Source: Pseudomonas sp. | Lineage (GTDB): Bacteria > Pseudomonadota > Gammaproteobacteria > Pseudomonadales > Pseudomonadaceae | DNA length: 5,636 bases | Reading direction: 5' to 3' | Assembly (NCBI GenBank): GCA_029240955.1 | Contig: JARDZH010000176.1 | Span: 1-5,636, forward strand | Shown: one piece after another, positions 1 through 5,636 of the stretch | How the letters are laid out: each line of letters begins with the position of its first letter | Numbering within the stretch: the first letter of the stretch is position 1 | Translations under genes and position numbers: made by a program | Notes under the pieces: model-generated | Told to the model about the DNA's origin: nothing | What the model saw: only the letters and a program-made list of their open reading frames with translations | Databases searched by the model: none

Positions 1-1032
1 GATGCCGGCGGCATCGGCGCGTTGCTGCAGACCTTTGAGCAGGCGGGTGGTGAAGTCGGTCAGTTCATCATGGAAACCGGGACGGCTGATCAGGCGCAGG
101 GTGGTCAGGCCTGCGGCCATTGCCAGCGGGTTGCCTGACAAGGTGCCCGCCTGATAAACCGGGCCGAGCGGGGCGATGTGCGACATGATTTCGCGCTTGC
201 CGCCGAAGCAGCCGACCGGCATGCCGCCGCCGATGATCTTGCCGAAGGTGCTCAGATCAGGCGTAACGCCGTAATAAGCCTGCGCGCCGCCGAGCGCCAC
301 GCGGAAGCCGGTCATGACTTCGTCGAAAATCAGCACCACGCCATGCTCGTCGCACAGTGCACGCAGACCTTGCAGGTAGCCGGGCGCCGGCGGCACGCAG
401 TTCATGTTGCCAGCTACAGGCTCAACGATGATGCAAGCCACTTCCTGGCCGACATCGGCAAGCAGAGCGCGCACGGCATCCAGGTCGTTGAACGGAACGG
501 TCAGCGTGTGTTTGGCAAATGCCGCCGGTACGCCCGGCGAGCTTGGTACGCCAAGCGTCAGCGCGCCGGAACCGGCTTTGACCAGCAAGCTGTCGGAGTG
601 ACCGTGGTAGCAGCCTTCAAACTTGATGATGCTGTCGCGGCCCGTGTAGCCACGGGCCAGACGGATGGCGCTCATGGTCGCCTCGGTGCCGGAGCTGACC
701 ATGCGGACCATTTCCATCGACGGCACCAGCGAGCAGACCAGATCGGCCATTTCGGTTTCCATGGCGGTCGGCGCGCCATAGGAAAGACCATGCTCCAGTT
801 GGCTGCGCACGGCATCGAGCACTTCCGGATGGCTGTGGCCGAGGATCATCGGGCCCCAGGAACCTACATAGTCAACGTAGCGCTTGTCGTCTTCGTCGGT
901 CACGTAAGCGCCGGCCGCGTGCTTGAAGAACAAAGGGGTGCCGCCGACGCTCTTGAAGGCGCGAACGGGCGAGTTGACGCCACCGGGAATGTGTTTCTGG
1001 GCGTTGGCGAACAGTGTTTCGGAACGGGACAT
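1..1032 (-). CDS. hemL: Glutamate-1-semialdehyde 2,1-aminomutase (HemL), 3' end missing
   Basis: PLP-dependent cytosolic enzyme that turns glutamate-1-semialdehyde into 5-aminolevulinate in the C5 pathway of haem and other tetrapyrroles. The translation starts [20 protein letters not shown], typical of HemL. Visible motifs are SGTE at residues 114-117 (cofactor phosphate region), GCYHGH around 140-145, FDEVMTGFR with Asp237 (expected to contact the pyridine nitrogen), and [12 protein letters not shown] with Lys265, the expected Schiff-base lysine. The window holds 344 codons; the family is about 427 residues, so roughly 80 C-terminal residues lie beyond the left edge. The ATG at 1032 gives the standard N-terminus, with only a weak purine-rich stretch (GAGA) upstream. 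No frame breaks are seen. It diverges from the alkylation-repair operon. In P. aeruginosa, as I recall, it directly follows thiE. Identification is very secure. Confidence 0.97.
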   Translation of the reverse strand, partial: MSRSETLFANAQKHIPGGVNSPVRAFKSVGGTPLFFKHAAGAYVTDEDDKRYVDYVGSWGPMILGHSHPEVLDAVRSQLEHGLSYGAPTAMETEMADLVCSLVPSMEMVRMVSSGTEATMSAIRLARGYTGRDSIIKFEGCYHGHSDSLLVKAGSGALTLGVPSSPGVPAAFAKHTLTVPFNDLDAVRALLADVGQEVACIIVEPVAGNMNCVPPAPGYLQGLRALCDEHGVVLIFDEVMTGFRVALGGAQAYYGVTPDLSTFGKIIGGGMPVGCFGGKREIMSHIAPLGPVYQAGTLSGNPLAMAAGLTTLRLISRPGFHDELTDFTTRLLKGLQQRADAAGI

Positions 1033-1236
1033 GATCGGGTCTCTGCTGTGCAACGGAAAGTCGTGTCTGTGCCGGAGGTTGCAACAAGAGGTACGGCACA
1101 GACGAGTCGCAGGCGCGGGAGCGCACCCAACGGCGTAATGCGAGTGGTCAGCACTATAACAAATGCTGCCCGGCACCCGGATGCACATGTCCGAATTCAG
1201 CCAGACTTTCGCATTCGGCTGGAATACAGTCTGCCC
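1033..1236. promoter_or_regulatory. Divergent intergenic region between hemL and the Ada-AlkA gene
   Basis: This 204-bp gap must hold promoters for both divergent genes. The best -10-like elements are TATAGT on the minus strand (1158-1153, toward hemL), the overlapping TATAAC on the plus strand (1155-1160), and TACAGT on the plus strand (1225-1230). None has a convincing TTGACA-like partner at 16-18 bp, so the promoter calls are tentative. Two interleaved inverted repeats lie just before the Ada-AlkA start: CCGAAT (1191-1196) with ATTCGG (1213-1218), and TTCAGCC (1196-1202) with GGCTGGAA (1217-1224). They could be an operator for the AraC-type activator, but this is inference. I found no exact match to the E. 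coli Ada box AAAGCGCA. No gene is apparent here. Confidence 0.5.
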
Positions 1237-2685
1237 ATGAACAGTCTCGATCCCCTCATCTGCTACGCCGCGTTTGTCGCGAGAGATCGCCGCTTTGACG
1301 GCTGGTTCTTCATGGGCGTCTCGTCAACCGGCATCTATTGCCGTCCGATGTGCCCGGTCCGCGCGCCGCTAGCCCGCCACTGCAGTTTCTACACGTCGGC
1401 AGCCGCCGCCGAACGCGCCGGGTTCAGGCCTTGCCTGCGCTGCCGTCCGGAGCTGGCACCGGGCAACGGGCTGCTGGATATTTCCAGTCGCCTGGCCCAG
1501 GCGGCTGCACGGCTGATCGAAGAGGGCTATCTGAACGGCCGAAGCCTGGACGACCTTGCCGAGCGTGTCGGGGTGACTTCCCGGCACCTGCGGCGGATTT
1601 TCGAGGCCGAGTTCGGCGTCACCCTGATCGAGTTCGCGCAGACTCAGCGGTTACTGATCGCCAAACGCCTGCTGACCGATACCGGCCTGTCGATGGCGGA
1701 CGTTGCGCTGGCCTCCGGGTTTGGCAGCGTTAGGCGTTTCAACGACGTGTTCCAGAGCCGTTATGGGCTGATTCCCTCGCGCCTGCGCAAGGCGACGCAT
1801 CTCCCTGGCGCGGCGACGATGCGCTTCGAGTTGTCGTATCGTCCGCCGTTTTCTTGGGAGGGCGTGCTGGAATTTCTGGCTCATCGTTGCGTCCGGGGCG
1901 TCGAGCAGGTCAGCGACGATACTTACTCACGCGCCATCGAGCTGGAACATGGCGGCCGCAGGCTCGCGGGCTGGATCAGCGTGAGTCACGCGCCGCAACG
2001 GCATGCGCTGGTGGTCACCGTTTCGTCTTCCCTGCAGCCGGCGATCGCGCCAGTGCTGGCGCGGTTGCGGCGCTTGTTCGACACCGGCTGCAGGCCCGAC
2101 CTGGTGGATGCACACTTGGGCGCGCTGATCGGTGACATGCCGGGCATGCGCGTGCCGGGCGCTTTCGACGGTTTCGAGATCGCTGTGCGCGCGGTGGCAG
2201 GGCAGCAGATATCGGTGATCAACGCGCGCGCCATTCTGGCCCGGATCGCGGAGCGTTTCGGCAGCGCGGTTCCCGATGCGCCAGCAGGCCTGCACCACGC
2301 GTTTCCCGATGCACAAGCCATCGCACAACTCGCCCCGGAGCAATTGATCAGCGCCGGCCTGATCCGCATCCGGGCCGAGGCCATTCTGGCGATCGCGCAG
2401 GAAGTCGCGGCGGGGCGCATCGTGCTCGAACCTTTGGTGCCGCTGGATGAAACGCTCGCCGCGTTGCGGCATATTCGCGGCGTCGGCGAGTGGACCGTGC
2501 AGTACATCGCGATGCGTGCACTCGGCTGGCCCAACGCGTTTCCAGAAGGTGACGCGGTTCTGAAGAAACATCTGGGCTGCGCTACCGCCGCACAGCTCAA
2601 CGCAGTTGCCAGCCAGTGGGCGCCCTGGCGCGCTTACGCGACGGTGCACGTCTGGCGTCAACGAGAAGAGGAGGCACGAAAATGA
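1237..2685 (+). CDS. alkA: Ada-AlkA fusion: methylphosphotriester-sensing AraC-type activator fused to 3-methyladenine DNA glycosylase II
   Basis: A 482-residue protein with three parts. Residues about 5-75 are an Ada N-terminal zinc domain: Cys35 and Cys39 in YCRPMC plus Cys66 and Cys69 in RPCLRC match the four E. coli Ada zinc ligands. Cys35 corresponds to Ada Cys38, which takes the methyl group from methylphosphotriesters. Residues about 80-185 are an AraC-type DNA-binding domain with helix-turn-helices near 103-123 and 150-172. From Met195 the protein resembles E. coli AlkA from its first residue, with an AlkA_N domain, a helix-hairpin-helix near 410-420 (IRGVGEWT), the presumed catalytic Asp439 in FPEGD, and a WAPWRAYA stretch. 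It likely senses methylated DNA, activates its own operon and excises 3-methylpurines. The start at 1237 precedes the whole zinc domain but has no good Shine-Dalgarno. In-frame ATG codons at 1138 and 1819 (Met195) are less likely starts. It overlaps ogt by 4 nt. Confidence 0.93.
   Translation: MNSLDPLICYAAFVARDRRFDGWFFMGVSSTGIYCRPMCPVRAPLARHCSFYTSAAAAERAGFRPCLRCRPELAPGNGLLDISSRLAQAAARLIEEGYLNGRSLDDLAERVGVTSRHLRRIFEAEFGVTLIEFAQTQRLLIAKRLLTDTGLSMADVALASGFGSVRRFNDVFQSRYGLIPSRLRKATHLPGAATMRFELSYRPPFSWEGVLEFLAHRCVRGVEQVSDDTYSRAIELEHGGRRLAGWISVSHAPQRHALVVTVSSSLQPAIAPVLARLRRLFDTGCRPDLVDAHLGALIGDMPGMRVPGAFDGFEIAVRAVAGQQISVINARAILARIAERFGSAVPDAPAGLHHAFPDAQAIAQLAPEQLISAGLIRIRAEAILAIAQEVAAGRIVLEPLVPLDETLAALRHIRGVGEWTVQYIAMRALGWPNAFPEGDAVLKKHLGCATAAQLNAVASQWAPWRAYATVHVWRQREEEARK
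2666..2674 (+). promoter_or_regulatory. Strong ribosome binding site for ogt
   Basis: AAGAGGAGG lies inside the last codons of the Ada-AlkA gene, 7 nt before the ATG at 2682. It fixes the ogt start against longer in-frame alternatives such as the ATG at 2616. It also suggests that ogt can be initiated independently as well as by coupling through the ATGA overlap. Confidence 0.85.
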
Positions 2686-3188
2686 TTCACAGCTACCTGA
2701 TCGCAAGTCCCTTGGGCGATATCGCGTTGCGCGCCGAAGACGATGCGCTGACCGGTGTCTTCTTCGTCGGCCAGAAATACTACCCGGCGCTGACCATGAC
2801 GCCGGACGACCATTCGGTCCCGCGGGTGATTCGTCAGGCCGAAGAGCAACTGGCGGAGTTCTTCAGCGGCGAACGGCAAACCTTCAGCGTGCCGCTGCGC
2901 CCGCGTGGCACGCCGTTTCAGGAACAGGTCTGGCGCGAGCTGGCGCGCATTCCGTATGGCGAGGTGGTGTCGTATGGCGCAATGGCCCGCAACATGGGCC
3001 TGAGCCCCGGCCACTCTCGCGCGGTTGGCATGGCGAACGGTCGCAATCCGCTGTGCATCATCCTGCCGTGCCACCGAGTGATCGGCGCCGGCGGCGACCT
3101 GACCGGTTATGCCGGCGGTATGGAGCGCAAGCGGGCGCTGCTCAAACTGGAGAATGCCATGGGCCTGTCATTCAGCCTGGTTCCGTAA
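2682..3188 (+). CDS. ogt: Methylated-DNA--[protein]-cysteine S-methyltransferase (Ogt)
   Basis: Suicide repair protein that moves the methyl group from O6-methylguanine (and O4-methylthymine) in DNA to its own cysteine. The 168-residue product has the usual two-part form: an N-terminal domain starting [20 protein letters not shown] and a C-terminal DNA-binding/active-site domain. Diagnostic motifs are the winged-helix stretch PFQEQVWRELARIPYGEVVSYG, split here as PFQEQVWREL and PYGEVVSYG, then SRAVGMANGRNP with the expected arginine finger, and LPCHRVIG with the acceptor Cys130, followed by GYAGG. Length fits E. coli Ogt (171 aa). Its ATG overlaps the Ada-AlkA stop codon (ATGA, 2682-2685), so the two are translationally coupled. 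In E. coli Ada this activity is the C-terminal domain of one protein; here it is a separate chain. It converges on thiE. All key residues are present. Confidence 0.97.
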   Translation: MIHSYLIASPLGDIALRAEDDALTGVFFVGQKYYPALTMTPDDHSVPRVIRQAEEQLAEFFSGERQTFSVPLRPRGTPFQEQVWRELARIPYGEVVSYGAMARNMGLSPGHSRAVGMANGRNPLCIILPCHRVIGAGGDLTGYAGGMERKRALLKLENAMGLSFSLVP

Positions 3189-3201
3189 GAGCGACCGGAA
3201 C

Positions 3202-3290
3202 GGCGATCCGCCTTGCCCGCGACGAGGCTGGTACGACCGCAATATCTATGGAGCCTGATGGGACGCTGTCGCGGGCAAGCGCGCTCCTAC
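3202..3290. repeat. Pair of inverted REP-like units (probable REPIN) between convergent ogt and thiE
   Basis: CTTGCCCGCGAC at 3212-3223 and GTCGCGGGCAAG at 3268-3279 form a perfect 12-bp inverted repeat around a 44-bp centre. The left unit has its own small hairpin, GGCG-ATC-CGCC (3202-3212). The right unit continues as CGCGCTCCTAC to 3290. The TCGCGGGCAAG..GCTCCTAC pattern is typical of Pseudomonas REP sequences, and two inverted units about 90 bp across fit a REPIN. The right unit runs into thiE, so the thiE TAG (3289-3287) is made from repeat sequence. The rest of this 98-bp gap holds no gene. Confidence 0.8.
3212..3279. terminator. Possible bidirectional terminator formed by the REP inverted repeat
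   Basis: The 12-bp GC-rich stem starts 24 nt after the ogt stop and, from the other side, 8 nt after the thiE stop. It is the only strong secondary structure between these convergent genes. There is no T-run on either strand, so it is not a classic intrinsic terminator. A role in ending or buffering convergent transcription is inference from position. Confidence 0.35.
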
Positions 3291-3916
3291 GGGTGCGGTT
3301 TCAGCAGGGCGTTGAACGCCTTGGCGCGGCGGGTAACGTCGGCGGGTGTTTCGGCGCCGAACAGACCATGGACAACCGCCAGCAAATCGGCACCGTGGGC
3401 CACCAGTTGCGGGGCGTTTTCGACAGTGATGCCGCCGATCACGGCGATGGGCAGGTTCACACGGGCGCGCACTTGCGCGATCAGATCAAGCGGCACCGCC
3501 GGTGCATCAGGCTTGGTCTGCGACGTGAAGAACCGGCCGAACGCGACATAACTGGCGCCGTCAGCCTTCGCCCGTTCGGCCAGGTCCAGCCGGCCGTGGC
3601 AGGTTGCGCCAACAATGGCTGAATGCCCCAGCAACGCGCGCGCATCCGGCAGCGAGCCATCGGTCTGCCCCAGGTGCACGCCAACGCCCAGGCGCGCCGC
3701 CAGCTCAGCATCGTCATTGATGATCAGTCGAGTCTTGTAGCGTTCGCACAGCTTGAGCAGCTCGCTGGCCTCACGCAGGCGGCGGGACTCGTCGGTGCTC
3801 TTGTCGCGGTATTGCAGCAGCGTCACGCCGCCATCCAGCGCGGCTTCGACATAGGACAGAAACCGGCCGGCCAGCAGCTGGCCGTCGGTGATGGCATATA
3901 AGCCACGTAGTTTCAT
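3287..3916 (-). CDS. thiE: Thiamine-phosphate synthase (ThiE)
   Basis: Cytosolic TIM-barrel enzyme that joins HMP-PP (from ThiD) to thiazole phosphate, giving thiamine phosphate and pyrophosphate. The 209-residue product begins [20 protein letters not shown]. Family motifs are present in order: LLQYRDKS (33-40, Lys39), INDD (66-69), GVHLGQTD (79-86) with Asp68 and Asp86 as expected magnesium ligands, [21 protein letters not shown] (pyrophosphate/phosphate-binding region), and IGGIT near the C-terminus. Length is normal. The start at 3916 is preceded by TGAGG about 8 nt upstream; the frame stays open far upstream through thiD, but that extension has no family similarity. It lies 23 nt after thiD, so the two are almost certainly one operon. 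Its stop codon falls inside the neighbouring REP unit, so the C-terminal tail (LLKPHP) is close to repeat-derived sequence. Confidence 0.97.
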   Translation of the reverse strand: MKLRGLYAITDGQLLAGRFLSYVEAALDGGVTLLQYRDKSTDESRRLREASELLKLCERYKTRLIINDDAELAARLGVGVHLGQTDGSLPDARALLGHSAIVGATCHGRLDLAERAKADGASYVAFGRFFTSQTKPDAPAVPLDLIAQVRARVNLPIAVIGGITVENAPQLVAHGADLLAVVHGLFGAETPADVTRRAKAFNALLKPHP

Positions 3917-3924
3917 GATGCGAG

Positions 3925-3928
3925 CCTC
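3925..3928 (-). promoter_or_regulatory. Ribosome binding site of thiE
   Basis: On the minus strand the thiD-thiE gap contains TGAGG, whose GAGG core ends 8 nt before the thiE ATG. It supports the 3916 start over longer in-frame alternatives that run back into thiD. Confidence 0.6.
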
Positions 3929-3939
3929 AGGGCGTGGCG

Positions 3940-4737
3940 TTACGAGCAGAAATCCAGCGGCAGGCGGCGGGGGACGTATTGCCCTTTGCCCAGCTGTTCT
4001 GCATCGCGCAACGTCCGCCAAGTGTAGTCCAGCGCCGATTTGACCGCGCTCACCAGCTCTTCGCCCTGAGCGAGACGCCCCGCGAGTGCACTGGCAAGCG
4101 TGCAGCCCGAGCCGTGATAGCTGCCGGGCAGGCGCTGACAGGTGAAGGTGTGGGTCTGGCCGCCACGAATGTACAGCCGGTTGTGGATATCCTGCTCCTC
4201 GCCATGCCCGCCGGTGATCAGCAGGTGTTCGCAGAAGGGCAGCAGGCGCTCCGCGCATTCATCGGCAGTGCCTTCAGGCAACTCAGCCAGAATCCGGGCC
4301 TCGGGCAGGTTGGGCGTCGCAACCGTGCACAACGGCAGCAGCCGTTCGCGCATGGCGTAGCCGACTTCGTCCTTGCCCAGGCGTCCGCCGCCGCCGGCGC
4401 GCAGCACCGGGTCGCACACCATTGGCAGGTGCGGGTTGGCAAGCAGCAATTCGACGACCGTCTCGACCATTTCCAGCGAGCCGAGCATGCCGAGCTTGAC
4501 CGCGGCAACGCTTGAGTCTTCAAGCACGGCGTTGGCCTGGGCAAGTACCCATTCGCGGTCCAGAACCCGGAAGTCCCGAACATTGACAGTGTCCTGCACC
4601 GTCAACGCAGTAATGGCGGGCGCGGCATGGCAGCCTTGGGCAAGCAGCGCTTCGATATCTGCCTGCAAGCCGGCGCCACCACTCGGATCGTGGCCGGAGA
4701 GACAGAGGACAACGGGGCGGGAGCTGTAGATATTCAT
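3940..4737 (-). CDS. thiD: Bifunctional hydroxymethylpyrimidine kinase/phosphomethylpyrimidine kinase (ThiD)
   Basis: Ribokinase-fold enzyme that phosphorylates HMP to HMP-P and then to HMP-PP, the pyrimidine half of thiamine. The 265-residue product starts [20 protein letters not shown]. Motifs in order: [14 protein letters not shown] (substrate-binding region), [39 protein letters not shown], and [17 protein letters not shown], which carries the GSGC anion hole with the expected catalytic Cys212. Length matches single-domain ThiD proteins. I chose the ATG at 4737 because the protein family starts there; the in-frame ATG at 4758 would add seven unrelated residues. It is the first gene of the thiD-thiE operon and diverges from ladS. 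No TPP riboswitch elements are visible upstream, so regulation by thiamine is not evident here. Confidence 0.96.
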   Translation of the reverse strand: MNIYSSRPVVLCLSGHDPSGGAGLQADIEALLAQGCHAAPAITALTVQDTVNVRDFRVLDREWVLAQANAVLEDSSVAAVKLGMLGSLEMVETVVELLLANPHLPMVCDPVLRAGGGGRLGKDEVGYAMRERLLPLCTVATPNLPEARILAELPEGTADECAERLLPFCEHLLITGGHGEEQDIHNRLYIRGGQTHTFTCQRLPGSYHGSGCTLASALAGRLAQGEELVSAVKSALDYTWRTLRDAEQLGKGQYVPRRLPLDFCS

Positions 4738-4808
4738 GGTGCGCGAGCTTACCACCAAAACTTTCGCGGGCCGCCTGCCTCGCGGGATTTTTCTTACGCC
4801 AGTGATTG

Positions 4809-4823
4809 CCCGGAAATTCCGGG
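4809..4823. repeat. Perfect palindrome, operator-like
   Basis: CCCGGAAATTCCGGG is a 7-bp inverted repeat around a single central A, 72 bp upstream of thiD and 278 bp upstream of ladS. Such symmetry suits a dimeric regulator, but I do not recognise the protein. A LexA-type site (CTGT-N8-ACAG) does not fit. Confidence 0.4.
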
Positions 4824-4927
4824 GCTCGATTTACCGTCCGATATAGCCCAGGATTATTGAGTTAGAGCTATCGCGTTGATTTTGAACGAAATGGCTGGCA
4901 GGTTTTCCGGGCTATGCTTTATTGTTC

Positions 4928-4942
4928 TGGCGTCTCACGCCA
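4928..4942 (+). repeat. Short hairpin in the ladS upstream region
   Basis: TGGCGT-CTC-ACGCCA gives a 6-bp perfect stem with a 3-nt loop, about 10 bp downstream of the -10-like TATGCT (4913-4918). If transcription starts near 4925 the hairpin would sit at the very 5' end of the ladS mRNA, where it might protect the RNA. There is no T-run, so it is not a terminator. Function is unknown. Confidence 0.35.
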
Positions 4943-5100
4943 TGAGCCCTCGTCTGGACATCGTCGGCGAGAGACCGGAAGCCGTTGCGGACCACACTGA
5001 AGCACCTGTTTTTAACCATTCGGCCGTTTCAAGGAATGAAATCTGCAAAGCGTTGCCTCCCATGGAAGGAGTGACCGCGACGATCATCTTTGGGGCTTCA

Positions 5101-5636
5101 ATGCGTTATCTGCTGATCATCCTGGCCGCCTGTCTGCCTTTATGGGCTCAGGCCATTGAGTTCGACGAGCACGTCCGCTCCCTGGCGTTGGGTCGTGCCC
5201 TGCAGGTATTCGAGGATGTCGACGGCACCGCGACCATCGAAAGCGTCAGCGCCCCGGCCAACACCTCCGCCTTTCGCCCGCTTGAGGGCAAAACCTTCAA
5301 CGCCGGTTATTCCCGTTCAGCGTTCTGGCTCAAGGGCGATCTGCTCTATCGCCCCGCGACCACGACCGGCCCGATGGACTGGATTCTGGAGCTGGCCTAT
5401 CCGCCTCTTGATCGCATAGACCTCTATTTACCCGACAGCTCGGGTCGACTGCGGCTTGCCAGCCAGACCGGCGACCAACTGCCGTTTGCCAGCAGGCCAA
5501 TCAAACAGTCCAATTACCTGTTCGACCTAGATCTGCAACCCGATAAACCCATGACCTTCTATCTCCGGGTTGCCAGCGACGGGCCGGTACAGGCACCGCT
5601 CAATCTGTGGTCGAGCCACGCCTTCATCGAGCGTCA
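5101..5636 (+). CDS. ladS: LadS-like 7TMR-DISM sensor (probable hybrid histidine kinase), N-terminal part only
   Basis: The first 178 codons of an inner-membrane sensor. Residues 1-18 (MRYLLIILAACLPLWAQA) form a clear signal peptide, with cleavage likely after AQA. Residues about 20-178 look like the periplasmic 7TMR-DISM extracellular domain type 2, a ligand-binding beta-sandwich, with landmarks SAFWLKGDL (73-81) and LELAYPPLDRIDLYLP. The seven-helix membrane part and the kinase and receiver domains, if present, are beyond the right edge. The ladS assignment rests on this domain plus position: ladS is divergent from thiD-thiE in P. aeruginosa (PA3974). LadS acts on GacS/GacA and so on RsmA. 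Asp80 is present; from memory, D80 of P. aeruginosa LadS has been linked to calcium sensing, though alignment is needed. The start has only a weak GGGG (5092-5095). In-frame ATG 5062 and GTG 5071 would spoil the signal peptide. A GGDEF output instead of a kinase cannot be excluded. Confidence 0.83.
   Translation, partial: MRYLLIILAACLPLWAQAIEFDEHVRSLALGRALQVFEDVDGTATIESVSAPANTSAFRPLEGKTFNAGYSRSAFWLKGDLLYRPATTTGPMDWILELAYPPLDRIDLYLPDSSGRLRLASQTGDQLPFASRPIKQSNYLFDLDLQPDKPMTFYLRVASDGPVQAPLNLWSSHAFIER

Larger units (their letters stand above)
4738..5100. promoter_or_regulatory. Divergent intergenic region thiD-ladS, 363 bp
   Basis: No convincing gene lies here. It must contain the thiD promoter (minus) and the ladS promoter and leader (plus). 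Visible elements are a perfect palindrome at 4809-4823, a -10-like TATGCT at 4913-4918 without a well-spaced -35, a small hairpin at 4928-4942, and six GGA triplets between 4956 and 5070. Toward thiD I see no clear sigma-70 pair and no TPP-aptamer sequences. A 12-codon open frame (5036-5074, MKSAKRCLPWKE) lies in the ladS leader, but it has no spaced ribosome binding site and may be chance. Confidence 0.5.

Noticed and set aside
1118..1128. GGAGCGCA as an Ada box
   Set aside because: Only six of eight positions match AAAGCGCA, it is over 100 bp from the start codon, and the sequence is GC-rich enough for chance.
178..1236. Plus-strand open frame continuous with the Ada-AlkA gene, adding about 350 N-terminal residues
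   Set aside because: It is antisense to hemL, whose minus-strand translation is clearly the real protein. The added residues resemble no family, while the Ada domain begins right after the ATG at 1237.
1819..1821. Internal start at Met195 making a stand-alone AlkA
   Set aside because: The residue aligns with the start of E. coli AlkA, but there is no ribosome binding site upstream; more likely a relic of fusion than a working start.
1927..2706. Long minus-strand open frames (up to about 259 codons) opposite the glycosylase part
   Set aside because: Arginine-rich, low-complexity translations typical of the opposite strand of a high-GC gene; no recognisable domain.
2606..3622. Plus-strand 338-codon frame across ogt and thiE
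   Set aside because: Out of frame with ogt and antisense to thiE, both of which have intact family motifs.
3917..4258. N-terminal extension of the thiE frame into thiD
   Set aside because: The frame is open only by chance; ThiE similarity begins at 3916, which has a ribosome binding site, and the upstream part overlaps conserved ThiD sequence in another frame.
4738..4900. TPP riboswitch upstream of thiD
   Set aside because: Searched by eye on the minus strand for the CTGAGA element and the TTGAACCTGATC-like element of the aptamer; neither is present.
4882..4918. TTGAAC (4882-4887) with TATGCT (4913-4918) as a sigma-70 promoter for ladS
   Set aside because: The spacer is 25 bp, far too long. 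A sigma-54 reading (TGGCAGG at 4896) also fails because the GG-GC distance is wrong.

Overview
The window is high-GC DNA from a gamma-proteobacterium, almost certainly a Pseudomonas of the fluorescens/syringae type. The main reason is gene order: part of hemL, then thiE and thiD, then a divergent 7TMR-DISM sensor. From memory this matches PA3977 (hemL), PA3976 (thiE), PA3975 (thiD) and PA3974 (ladS) of P. aeruginosa. The protein sequences and a Pseudomonas-type REP element agree with that.

Layout. Bases 1-1032 (minus) hold the first 344 codons of hemL (tetrapyrrole synthesis); the 3' end is off the left edge. A 204-bp divergent gap follows. Bases 1237-3188 (plus) hold a two-gene DNA-alkylation repair operon: an Ada-AlkA fusion (methylphosphotriester sensor, AraC-type activator and 3-methyladenine glycosylase) and ogt (O6-methylguanine methyltransferase). 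The two share an ATGA overlap. A short convergent gap (3189-3286) carries two inverted REP-like units that probably form a REPIN and may end transcription from both sides. Bases 3287-4737 (minus) are thiD then thiE, a thiamine operon with a 23-nt gap. A 363-bp divergent leader contains a palindrome, a small hairpin and several GGA motifs. Bases 5101-5636 (plus) are the start of ladS, cut by the right edge.

How the genes work together. ThiD makes HMP-PP and ThiE joins it to thiazole phosphate to give thiamine phosphate. HemL makes 5-aminolevulinate. The Ada-AlkA/Ogt pair covers the main methylation lesions (phosphotriesters, 3-methylpurines, O6-methylguanine) and is probably self-inducing through the Ada/AraC half. 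LadS would feed the GacS/GacA-Rsm lifestyle switch.

The most notable point is that the repair cassette sits on the opposite strand between thiE and hemL, which I recall as adjacent in P. aeruginosa. Every gene belongs to a known family. I see no clearly undescribed system; the less-explained material is in the intergenic regions.
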